Origin: Hydrogenobacter hydrogenophilus
GTDB lineage: Bacteria > Aquificota > Aquificia > Aquificales > Aquificaceae
NCBI RefSeq assembly: GCF_900215655.1
Contig: NZ_OBEN01000001.1
Location: 124,001-188,000, forward strand
Length of the DNA: 64,000 nucleotides
Reading direction: 5' to 3'
The translations under genes and the position numbers were made by a program. Positions 53,426 to 64,000 of the stretch are shown here, one piece after another. Under the pieces are notes generated by a model. It did no database searches and was not told where the DNA came from. It saw only the letters and a program-made list of their open reading frames with translations. The number at the start of each line of letters is the position of its first letter. Position 1 is the first letter of the stretch.

Positions 53426-53713
53426 CCAAAACATGCAGATGTCTTACTGATAACAGGATGCGTTACAAGAAACATGCTTGTGCCTATGTTAAAAGCCTAC
53501 GATAACGCACCAAATCCAAAGTTTGTGTTAACAGTGGGAGACTGTGCCGGTGAATGCCCCTACTTCAGGGACTCTTATGCGGTAGAAGGTCCTGTTTCAA
53601 AGCATTTGCCAGTTCACTTACATGTTCCCGGCTGTCCACCAGAACCTGCGCAGATATTAGAAGGGCTTATAAAATTAATGCAGGCTGTAAAAACTGCTTT
53701 TCCAAAGATTTGA
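53426..53713 (+). pseudogene. 3' fragment of a HyfI/NuoB-like hydrogenase small subunit
   Basis: The open frame from 53426 reads PKHADVLLITGCVTRNMLVP, then VLTVGDCAGECPYF and HVPGCPPEPAQILEGL, the C-terminal half of NuoB-like small subunits including two cluster cysteines. The N-terminal half with the CC motif is absent. It is on the plus strand, facing the truncated HyfB-like piece on the minus strand across a 2-bp junction. Confidence 0.8.
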
Positions 53714-53730
53714 TTATTTTCAGAAAGATG

Positions 53731-53814
53731 TGCCGGAGGCGGGAGTCGAACCCGCACGCCCTTTCGGGCGGGGGATTTTGAATCCCCTGCGTCTGCCAGT
53801 TCCGCCACTCCGGC
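53731..53814 (-). tRNA. tRNA-Leu (CAA)
   Basis: 84 nt. Acceptor stem GCCGGAG pairs with CTCCGGC; the anticodon stem GGGGA/TCCCC encloses TTCAAAA with anticodon CAA (53778-53780); a long variable arm (GCCCG AAAG GGGC-type) and GGTTCGACTCC T arm are present. CCA is not encoded. It reads UUG codons. TATAAT (53824-53829, minus) lies 9 bp before the 5' end. Confidence 0.96.
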
Positions 53815-53819
53815 TTTAG

Positions 53820-53829
53820 TATAATTATA
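53820..53829. promoter_or_regulatory. Palindromic shared -10 of thiE and tRNA-Leu
   Basis: TATAATTATA is a perfect palindrome giving TATAAT on both strands: plus (53820-53825) ends 6 bp before thiE ATG, minus (53824-53829) lies 9 bp before the tRNA. Confidence 0.6.
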
Positions 53830-53831
53830 AC

Positions 53832-54482
53832 ATGCGTAAGATGAACCTTTTTGTGTATTTGGTCACAGATGACAAATACTTTAAAGACAGAGACCTTGTT
53901 AGCACTATAGAACAGGCTCTGCAGGGTGGTGCCACTGCCATTCAATACAGGTTCAAGAACAAGAGCGCAAGGCAGATGTACGAAGAGCTCCTTGTACTGA
54001 GAGAACTAACTAAAAGGTACGGAGCGGACCTTGTGGTAAATGACAGGGTTGATCTGGCTATGGCGGTAGGTGCTGATGGCGTGCATGTGGGAAAGCAAGA
54101 CCTACCACCAGATGTGGTTAGAAAGATAGTAGGTGATAGCATGTATATAGGATACTCGGTAAACAGTGTGGAAGAGCTAAAGGAAGTGGACCACCTTCCC
54201 ATAGATTACATAGGCTTTGGTTCTGTTTACGAGACCACCACAAAGGAAAATTACAAACTTGTAGGTATTGAAGGTTTGCGCCAAGCGGTAAAGCTCACCT
54301 CAAAACCCATAGTAGCCATAGGAGGTATAACTCACTATAGGGTAAAAAAAGTGCTGGAAGCGGGAGCTAAAGGCATAGCGGTAGTCTCTGCCATATTAGG
54401 TTTTGAGGATGTTAAAAAGGCTACACAATCTCTGGTGGAAGCCTGTAGGAGCGTTCACAGGGAGAGATTCTTCATGCCATGA
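53832..54482 (+). CDS. thiE: Thiamine-phosphate synthase
   Basis: 216 aa TIM barrel joining the thiazole and pyrimidine moieties. LVTDDKYF, GGATAIQYRFKNKS, VNDRVDLAMAVGADGVHVGKQDLP, GFGSVYETTTK and AIGGI are typical. The ATG at 53832 follows TATAAT by 6 bp (leaderless). The last 4 bases overlap the exonuclease start. Confidence 0.95.
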   Translation: MRKMNLFVYLVTDDKYFKDRDLVSTIEQALQGGATAIQYRFKNKSARQMYEELLVLRELTKRYGADLVVNDRVDLAMAVGADGVHVGKQDLPPDVVRKIVGDSMYIGYSVNSVEELKEVDHLPIDYIGFGSVYETTTKENYKLVGIEGLRQAVKLTSKPIVAIGGITHYRVKKVLEAGAKGIAVVSAILGFEDVKKATQSLVEACRSVHRERFFMP

Positions 54483-55348
54483 AGGTGCTTTACATACTTG
54501 ATGGTTCTGCCTTTATATACAGAAGTTTTTTTGCCCTTCCTCCTCTCTCAACAAAAAGCGGTTTTCCAACAGGTGCTATCTATGGCTTTATGAGGACGGT
54601 TTTTTCCTTACTCAAAACAGAAAAACCCAAGTGCTTTGTTGTAGTCTTTGATCACCCTTCTCCTACCACAAGGGCTAAGATTTACAGTGCATACAAAAGT
54701 AAAAGACCTCCCATGCCTGATCCCTTAAAAGTGCAGATACCCATTATAAAAGAGCTCCTTAAACTGATGGGAATCCCCATCTTAGAGGTGGAAGGCTATG
54801 AAGCAGATGACATTATAGGCTATTTAGTTAAAAAGGCGGTGGATATGGGGTTTTTAGTAAAGGTTTATTCTCCAGATAAGGACATACTTCAGCTCGTTTC
54901 TGACAAGGTAAGCGTAATAAACCCTATGAACGGTGAAGTGTTTACCAAAAAAAGTGTTATGGAAAAGTTTGGTGTTCCTCCTGAGCTAATACCGGATTAT
55001 TTAGCTCTTGTTGGTGATAAGGTGGACAACATAGAAGGTATAAAAGGTATAGGCAAAAAAACCGCAGTTAAAGTACTTGAAAAGTATGGCAATGTGGAAA
55101 ACATCCTGAGAAACTTTGAAGAATTCAAGACAGTTTTTCCACAAGCAGATAAGGAAAAACTTGAACTTTCCTATTCTTTGGTAAAACTTCAACTGGTTCC
55201 AGAGCTGGACCTAAAGGAGAGTGATATGTGTATGAAAGAGCCTGATGTGGAAAAACTAAAAGAGAAGCTCACAGAACTTGAAATGAAGAGTTTACTCAAA
55301 GATGCAGATGTTATCTTTAGGAGTATTTCTCAGAAAGGTCTTTTTTAA
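54479..55348 (+). CDS. Stand-alone 5'-3' exonuclease (PolA N-terminal type)
   Basis: 289 aa flap endonuclease. DGSAFIYRSFFAL, YEADDIIGYL, SPDKDILQLV and GDKVDNIEGIKGIGKKTA (helix-hairpin-helix) are the FEN/PolI exonuclease motifs. The polymerase domain is not attached; it probably removes Okazaki primers together with a separate PolI. It is coupled to thiE through ATGA. Confidence 0.93.
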   Translation: MKVLYILDGSAFIYRSFFALPPLSTKSGFPTGAIYGFMRTVFSLLKTEKPKCFVVVFDHPSPTTRAKIYSAYKSKRPPMPDPLKVQIPIIKELLKLMGIPILEVEGYEADDIIGYLVKKAVDMGFLVKVYSPDKDILQLVSDKVSVINPMNGEVFTKKSVMEKFGVPPELIPDYLALVGDKVDNIEGIKGIGKKTAVKVLEKYGNVENILRNFEEFKTVFPQADKEKLELSYSLVKLQLVPELDLKESDMCMKEPDVEKLKEKLTELEMKSLLKDADVIFRSISQKGLF

Positions 55349-55349
55349 A

Positions 55350-56207
55350 GTGCGTATAAGAAATTTTTTAATTCCTGCTCTGCTCACTTTAATTTTCTTT
55401 CTGTTTTTTTACAAGTACATTCCTCTGGAGAAAGTTCTGGAATCTGTCAAATATGTATCCTTAGAGGATTTTATGTCTGCTTTTTTCTTTTACACACTGA
55501 GTCAAACGGTTAGAAGCATAAGGTGGAAGCCCCTTATAAAGGAATTAAGGTTTTTAGATATATTCTTTATAAACAGTGCTAACATTTTTTTTAACAATGT
55601 ACTTCCCGCAAGGACTGGTGAGCTAAGCTGGTTTTACTACGCAAAAAAATTAGGAATTTCCCTTAAGGTTTCTGCGTGGTCTTTCTTTTTGGGAAGGATG
55701 TTTGACCTGTCTGCATTGATCTTTGCAGGTCTTTTGGTTTACTCTTTAGTAAAAGTCTCACTTTTTGTTTTTCTTATTTCTTTTGGTGTGCTTTTTACTT
55801 CCATTTTTTCTTATAAAGCATACATCATATTGCCTTCTTGGGGTAAACTCAGAGACTTAAAGATTTACATAAGAGACAGTATGAGCCTTCCCTTATCCCT
55901 TTATCTTTTTGGTTGTTCCCTTCTGTCTGTAGTTTTAAAGTTCTTGGCGGTGTTGGAAATCATGGGTATGTCTTCCTACTTGCTGGGTTTTTTGTCCTTT
56001 TCCTTTGGTGAGTTAAGCACCGTACTGCCTCTGCACAGTTTTATGGGTTATGGCACTTACGAACTTAGCTTTTCTGTTCCCGCAAAATTCTACGAACTTG
56101 ACATTAGGAGCTGGATAGTGAAAGGTTTTCTTGTGCATAACTTTTTGCTTTTATCTTCTGGTATATATGGAATTATTGCAATGTTTTGGCTTCACAGATC
56201 CCGCTGA
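55350..56207 (+). CDS. Flippase-like (UPF0104/MprF N-domain family) membrane protein
   Basis: About 285 aa from GTG 55350; an ATG at 55302 within the exonuclease gene is the alternative. About seven or eight membrane helices. SIRWKPLI, NNVLPARTGELSWFYYAKK and the glycine-rich GYGTYELSF fit the lysylphosphatidylglycerol-synthase TM region/AglD family. It probably handles a lipid-linked or glycolipid substrate. Confidence 0.75.
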   Translation: MRIRNFLIPALLTLIFFLFFYKYIPLEKVLESVKYVSLEDFMSAFFFYTLSQTVRSIRWKPLIKELRFLDIFFINSANIFFNNVLPARTGELSWFYYAKKLGISLKVSAWSFFLGRMFDLSALIFAGLLVYSLVKVSLFVFLISFGVLFTSIFSYKAYIILPSWGKLRDLKIYIRDSMSLPLSLYLFGCSLLSVVLKFLAVLEIMGMSSYLLGFLSFSFGELSTVLPLHSFMGYGTYELSFSVPAKFYELDIRSWIVKGFLVHNFLLLSSGIYGIIAMFWLHRSR

Positions 56208-57457
56208 ACTTTCTTAACTTTTAGGGTTAAGCCCTTGACTTCCTTGATCTCAACAGGATCACCTTTTTTTATCTCCTCATCACTCACAGCGTTCCATATC
56301 TCTCCGTGCACAAATACCTTGCCTTTACCATCAATGAAGTCTGTCATGGCTTCTCCCTCCTCTCCTATGAGCTCTTCTGTGCCTAACATCTTTTTTTTCT
56401 TTTGGGCTTTTAGTCCTAAGCGTCCTATCACTATAAAGAAGACAGCGCTTGTTATTACCATGGTCGCTATTACAGACTTGGGTATGTTTCCGTAAGGTGA
56501 TTCGGGACTTACCAGTATTAATGAACCTATAGCTAAGGCTATTGTACCTGCTAAAGCAAGTCCTCCAAAGGAAGGAGTTATAACCTCAAGAGCGAGCATG
56601 AGTATTCCTGAGAGTATAAGTAAAAGTCCAAGCCAGTTTATACCCACCACACCCAAGCCGTAAAGGCCCAAAAGTAAACAGATAACACCAACAGCACCGG
56701 GTACTACGCTCCCGGGATTGTAAAGCTCAAAAAATATACCGTAGAAGCCTATAAGTAAAAGCATGTAAGCTACTGTTGGATCTGTTGCCAAGGTTAAAAA
56801 TTCTTCCCTCAGACTTTTTGAAATGTATTCAACAGGAACATTTTTGGTACCGATGGTTATCTCCTTACCGTGCTTTTTTACCATTCTTCCGTCTATCTTG
56901 TTAAGGAGATCCTTTGTGTCTTGAGCTATGAGGTCTATGACTCCTGCTTTTAAGGCTTCTTGAGGTGTCAAAGATATGCTCTCTTTAACCATTCTTTCTA
57001 TTACTTGTGCGTTCCTACCTTTTTCTATAGCTATGCTTCTTACAAAAGCTAAGGTATCCTGAAGCACTTTTTCTTTCATAACTTCGTCCTGCTGACCACC
57101 CATCTGCACGGGATGAGCAGCACCTATATTTGTGCCCGGAGACATGACCGCTATGTCTGCTGATATAGTGATTATAGCTCCTGCGGATGCTGCTCTGCCT
57201 CCTTGAGGATATACAAAGACTACTACTGGCAGAGGTGTTCTTTGAAACTCCTGAACTATCTCCCTCATAGAAGATTCAAGACCGCCTGGGGTATTGAGTT
57301 CTAATACGAAAAGGCTACCACCTTCCTTTTCCGCAGTGTGGAGACTCCTTTTTATGTAATCTACGGTAAGAGGTGTAATAGCGGAATCCCACTGTGCTAC
57401 AAAAACCTTTGAAAATCCAACACTCACCCAAAGAAATAGGGTTATAATAAGTACCAT
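56192..57457 (-). CDS. NfeD-family membrane serine protease (long form)
   Basis: 421 aa. After a signal or anchor, a ClpP-like protease domain (about 20-210) has ELNTPGG and the nucleophile Ser in GRAASAGAI. Four or five membrane helices follow (about 225-350), then an NfeD OB-fold (about 360-421; GEEGEAMTDFIDGKGKVFVHG). Family members cleave stomatin-like proteins, but no stomatin gene is adjacent. It overlaps the convergent flippase gene by 16 bp. Confidence 0.9.
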   Translation of the reverse strand: MVLIITLFLWVSVGFSKVFVAQWDSAITPLTVDYIKRSLHTAEKEGGSLFVLELNTPGGLESSMREIVQEFQRTPLPVVVFVYPQGGRAASAGAIITISADIAVMSPGTNIGAAHPVQMGGQQDEVMKEKVLQDTLAFVRSIAIEKGRNAQVIERMVKESISLTPQEALKAGVIDLIAQDTKDLLNKIDGRMVKKHGKEITIGTKNVPVEYISKSLREEFLTLATDPTVAYMLLLIGFYGIFFELYNPGSVVPGAVGVICLLLGLYGLGVVGINWLGLLLILSGILMLALEVITPSFGGLALAGTIALAIGSLILVSPESPYGNIPKSVIATMVITSAVFFIVIGRLGLKAQKKKKMLGTEELIGEEGEAMTDFIDGKGKVFVHGEIWNAVSDEEIKKGDPVEIKEVKGLTLKVKKVQRDL

Positions 57458-57478
57458 AGAGAATAAATTTTAAACTTG

Positions 57479-58807
57479 ATGAAAAAAGATAGAACTCAGT
57501 TTGTGTGTCAGGAGTGTGGATATGTCTCTTTTAGATGGCTGGGTAAGTGTCCCTCGTGTGGTAGTTGGAACACTCTCGTTGAGGAGAAGGATTTTCCGCA
57601 GCTGAAGGGCTACAAAAATAAGTCTTCTTATAAACCTTTAGTAGAATGGTATCAAGAAAACCTTGTTAGAACGAGCACTGGTTTTGAAAAGTTAGATGCA
57701 GCCATAGGTGGAGGCTTAGTGCCTGGTCAGGTGGTACTGCTGGCAGGAGAACCAGGCATAGGAAAGTCCACTTTGCTCCTTCAGGTATCTGACAGGTATG
57801 CCAATGTGTACGGGCAGGTGCTTTATGTCTCTGGAGAGGAGTCAGGCTCTCAGATAGCTCTAAGGGGGGAAAGGATAGGAGTAAGCGGTAAAAATTTGTT
57901 GGTGCTTCCTGAGACGAGACTTGAGGTTCTTATGGATGTGATAGAAAGCGTAAATCCTACTCTTTTGGTGGTGGATTCCGTGCAAACTCTTTACTCGGAG
58001 AGCATCTCTTCATCACCGGGTTCTGTGTCTCAGGTTAGAGAATGCGCCTTTAGAATATCGGAACTTTGCAAGTCAAAAAACATTCCCGTGTTTTTAGTGG
58101 GTCAGATCACCAAGGAAGGTATGATAGCGGGTCCTAAGGTGCTTGAGCACTTGGTGGATACAGTCCTCTACTTTGAAGGAGAGCGTTTTAACTTCTACAG
58201 GATAGTAAAAGTTGTCAAAAATAGGTTTGGGTCCTCAGGAGAAGTGGCAGTCTTTAGAATGTTGGACAGTGGATTAGAGGAGGTGCCTGAGCCTTCCGCC
58301 TTTTTCCTTCAGGAAAGGGTAAGCTCTTCGCCCGGAAGCGTAGTGTTTCCTTACACAGAAGGGAGCAAACCCGTGCTTGTTGAGGTGCAAGCTCTTACCA
58401 TACAGGCTCTTTACACTACGCCTCAGAGAAGAGCTCAAGGATATGACCTTAACAGACTTTCCATCATACTTGCGGTGCTTGAAAAGGAATGCAAAATCTT
58501 CACAAGAGACAGAGATGTTTTTGTAAATGTGGTGGGAGGCATGCAGATAAAAGAGCCAGCATCAGACCTTGCGGTTGCCCTTGCTATTGCATCATCTTTG
58601 AAGGATAAGCCCATAGGGGACTTGGTGGCTTTTGGTGAGATAGGACTTGCTGGAGAGGTAAGAGCGGTTCACTTTGCAGATGTAAGACTAAAAGAAGCCA
58701 GTAGGTTTGGTTTCAAGCGCGCCATTCTACCCAAGTCAGTGAGCATAAAGATGGAAGGTATAGAAGCCATAGGTGTTTCTCACATAAAGGATGCGGTGGA
58801 GCTTATA

Positions 58808-58819
<12 letters not shown>
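57479..58819 (+). CDS. radA: DNA repair protein RadA (Sms)
   Basis: 446 aa. Zinc finger CQECGY...CPSCGSW (about 10-28), RecA-like ATPase with GEPGIGKSTLL, the RadA-specific KNRFGSSGE and a C-terminal Lon-protease-like domain (GGMQIKEPASDLAVALAIA). It promotes branch migration in recombination. ATG 57479 or the TTG just before it is the start. The 3' end overlaps glnE by 12 bp. Confidence 0.95.
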
Positions 58820-63060
<4,241 letters not shown>

Positions 63061-63897
63061 TTAGTACTCACCAGATAGTATTTTCTGATAAAAGCTCTCT
63101 GGAAGAAAGGCGTGTCTGTGCATATCAGCGCTGTAGAGCTTGGTCTGTATGTTTACATCTCTTGAGGGTTCTCTCACAGGATGCTTTTTTGAAGCTATGG
63201 AGAAAGTCCACCAATAGCCTGCATATCCGGGTATCACCGCCGTGTAAAGATCCACTATGGGGAACACCTTCCTGAGAGACTTTTGGACCCTTCTTACTAT
63301 GTCCGCATGGTAGTGTATAGATTCTGTCTGTCCCACATATATACCGTCATCTTTTAGAGCTCTATAGACATACTTAAAGAACTCTTCCGTTGTAAGCACA
63401 TGGGCAAAACCCACAGGGTCTGTAGAGTCCACTATTATCACATCAAACTCCTGCTCATAATCCTGCACATACTTATAACCATCTTCGTTAAGCACTATCA
63501 CCCTTGGGTCTTCAAAGGCTACCGCCATGGTGGGGAAGAACTTTTTGGACACTTCTATAACCTGTTTGTCTATATCCACAAGAACCGCTCTTTTTACCTC
63601 TTTGTGTTTTAGCACTTCCCTTAGGGCTCCACCGTCTCCACCACCTATTATGAGCACATCTTCCGGATTTGGGTGGGCAAAGAGGGGAACATGAGAGATA
63701 AACTCGTGGTAGATAAACTCAAACCTCTCATCGCACTGGGCTACACCATCAAGAACCAGAACCTTTCCAAAGTGAGGAGATTCAATAACCATTATCTCTT
63801 GATACTCGCTTTTGCCTTCGTAGAGTATTTTGGAAACAGGATAGCAGTGTCTTATTGGTGCATAGGGGTCTCTCTCAATGAAGAACACGTCCATCAT
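63061..63897 (-). CDS. speE: Spermidine synthase-type aminopropyltransferase
   Basis: 278 aa. IGGGDGGALREVLKH (decarboxy-SAM binding), LVDIDKQVIEVSKKFFP, VDSTDPVG and GQTESIHYH match the SpeE family. It could make spermidine or the longer polyamines common in thermophiles. Start ATG 63897 or 63894; an AGGTGG site and a leader of about 25-30 nt follow TATAAT (63927-63932, minus). Confidence 0.93.
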   Translation of the reverse strand: MMDVFFIERDPYAPIRHCYPVSKILYEGKSEYQEIMVIESPHFGKVLVLDGVAQCDERFEFIYHEFISHVPLFAHPNPEDVLIIGGGDGGALREVLKHKEVKRAVLVDIDKQVIEVSKKFFPTMAVAFEDPRVIVLNEDGYKYVQDYEQEFDVIIVDSTDPVGFAHVLTTEEFFKYVYRALKDDGIYVGQTESIHYHADIVRRVQKSLRKVFPIVDLYTAVIPGYAGYWWTFSIASKKHPVREPSRDVNIQTKLYSADMHRHAFLPESFYQKILSGEY

Positions 63898-63926
63898 CTC
63901 TCTTCCACCTCTTGAGTTTTGGATAG

Positions 63927-63951
63927 ATTATACAACAGTAAAATCTGTGAG
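63927..63951. promoter_or_regulatory. Divergent promoters of speE and the right-end gene
   Basis: Minus TATAAT (63927-63932) for speE with a conventional leader and AGGTGG site; plus TAAAAT (63939-63944) ending exactly 7 bp before ATG 63952. Confidence 0.45.
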
Positions 63952-64000
63952 ATGGAAAGCTGTTCTATCCTTGTGAGGGGGTCTATCCCGGCAGTTTTTA
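63952..64000 (+). CDS. Start of a gene running off the window
   Basis: ATG 63952 opens a frame (MESCSILVRGSIPAVF) with no stop before the window end. Its only support is the -10 hexamer at the leaderless distance used by many genes here and the expected divergent orientation. Function cannot be judged. Confidence 0.4.
   Translation, partial: MESCSILVRGSIPAVF

Noticed and set aside
49188-53713. Respiratory complex I (nuo) interpretation of the membrane subunits
   Set aside because: The HyfE-like protein, the HycD-type loop ENARIPFDNPETHLEL and the B-C-E-F order fit hydrogenase-4-type modules better than nuo; single-subunit similarity to NuoN/NuoH/NuoB is expected.
41720-53713. Recent horizontal transfer of the exopolysaccharide and hydrogenase blocks
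   Set aside because: By eye the region seems slightly more A/T-rich and membrane-protein-rich, but there are no mobile genes, and I cannot compute composition; left open.
53714-53830. tRNA-Leu as an integration site with attachment repeats
   Set aside because: No second copy of the tRNA 3' end and no integrase gene is present in the window, so the proximity to the rearrangement is only suggestive.

Overview
This window looks like chromosome of a thermophilic, autotrophic member of the Aquificae (Hydrogenobacter/Thermocrinis/Hydrogenivirga-like). The reasons are: a lipid-anchored cytochrome c whose haem domain closely resembles, from memory, Hydrogenobacter thermophilus cytochrome c-552; Lys/Glu-rich proteins; very tight packing with many 1-50 bp overlaps; functionally mixed gene neighbourhoods; a stand-alone 5'-3' exonuclease; and SelB. 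The genus assignment is an inference. No insertion sequence, CRISPR array or rRNA is visible, there is one tRNA, and no gene-free stretch exceeds 300 bp (the longest, about 150 bp, lies at 29915-30066).

Layout. 1-13.4 kb: end of a UbiA-type prenyltransferase, LysR regulator, YqhA-like membrane protein, a CcmI-C-terminal-like lipoprotein, malQ, pdxJ, secG, prmC, a CBS-domain transporter, radC, a phosphoketolase-acetate kinase pair, folD, a methyltransferase and fabZ. 13.5-18 kb: lipoprotein cytochrome c, a small protein ending in Cys-Cys, an ArsA-like ATPase, then pgl-zwf-gnd. 18-27.3 kb: Cys-less thioredoxin-fold protein, HIT protein, ABC ATPase, der, clpB, glmS, DUF523/DUF1722 protein, coaE. 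27.3-34 kb: CCG-type iron-sulfur protein, flavocytochrome-c sulfide-dehydrogenase-like flavoprotein behind a near-consensus sigma54 promoter, a PAS histidine kinase, an NtrC-type regulator, era, comF. 34-41.7 kb: gatC, recA, pilT, cmk, a porin behind a Pho-box-like array, aldehyde dehydrogenase, selB. 41.7-49.2 kb: a probable exopolysaccharide locus (wecB, YaiO-like barrel, integral membrane protein, processive GT2, beta-helix protein, deacetylase-like protein, toroid-glycosidase-like protein). 49.2-53.7 kb: remains of a hydrogenase-4-type membrane module with three homopolymer frameshifts and a rearrangement junction. 53.7-64 kb: tRNA-Leu, thiE, exonuclease, flippase-like protein, nfeD, radA, glnE, metG, speE and the start of one more gene.

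How genes may work together. zwf-pgl-gnd form a full oxidative pentose phosphate branch; phosphoketolase plus acetate kinase could split its xylulose-5-P or fructose-6-P to acetyl-P, acetate and ATP. The NtrC-type regulator and the Cys-rich PAS kinase probably control the sigma54-driven sulfide-dehydrogenase-like gene. The 41.7-49.2 kb genes look like one machine for making, modifying and exporting an amino-sugar polysaccharide.

The strongest non-gene signal is a repeated promoter geometry: at fourteen gene starts a TATAAT-like hexamer ends exactly 6-7 bp before a start codon with no room for a ribosome binding site, which predicts leaderless mRNAs. The same rule decides several start codons here. 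A minority of genes (clpB, cytochrome c, porin, fccB-like, speE) have ordinary leaders with GGAGG-type sites.
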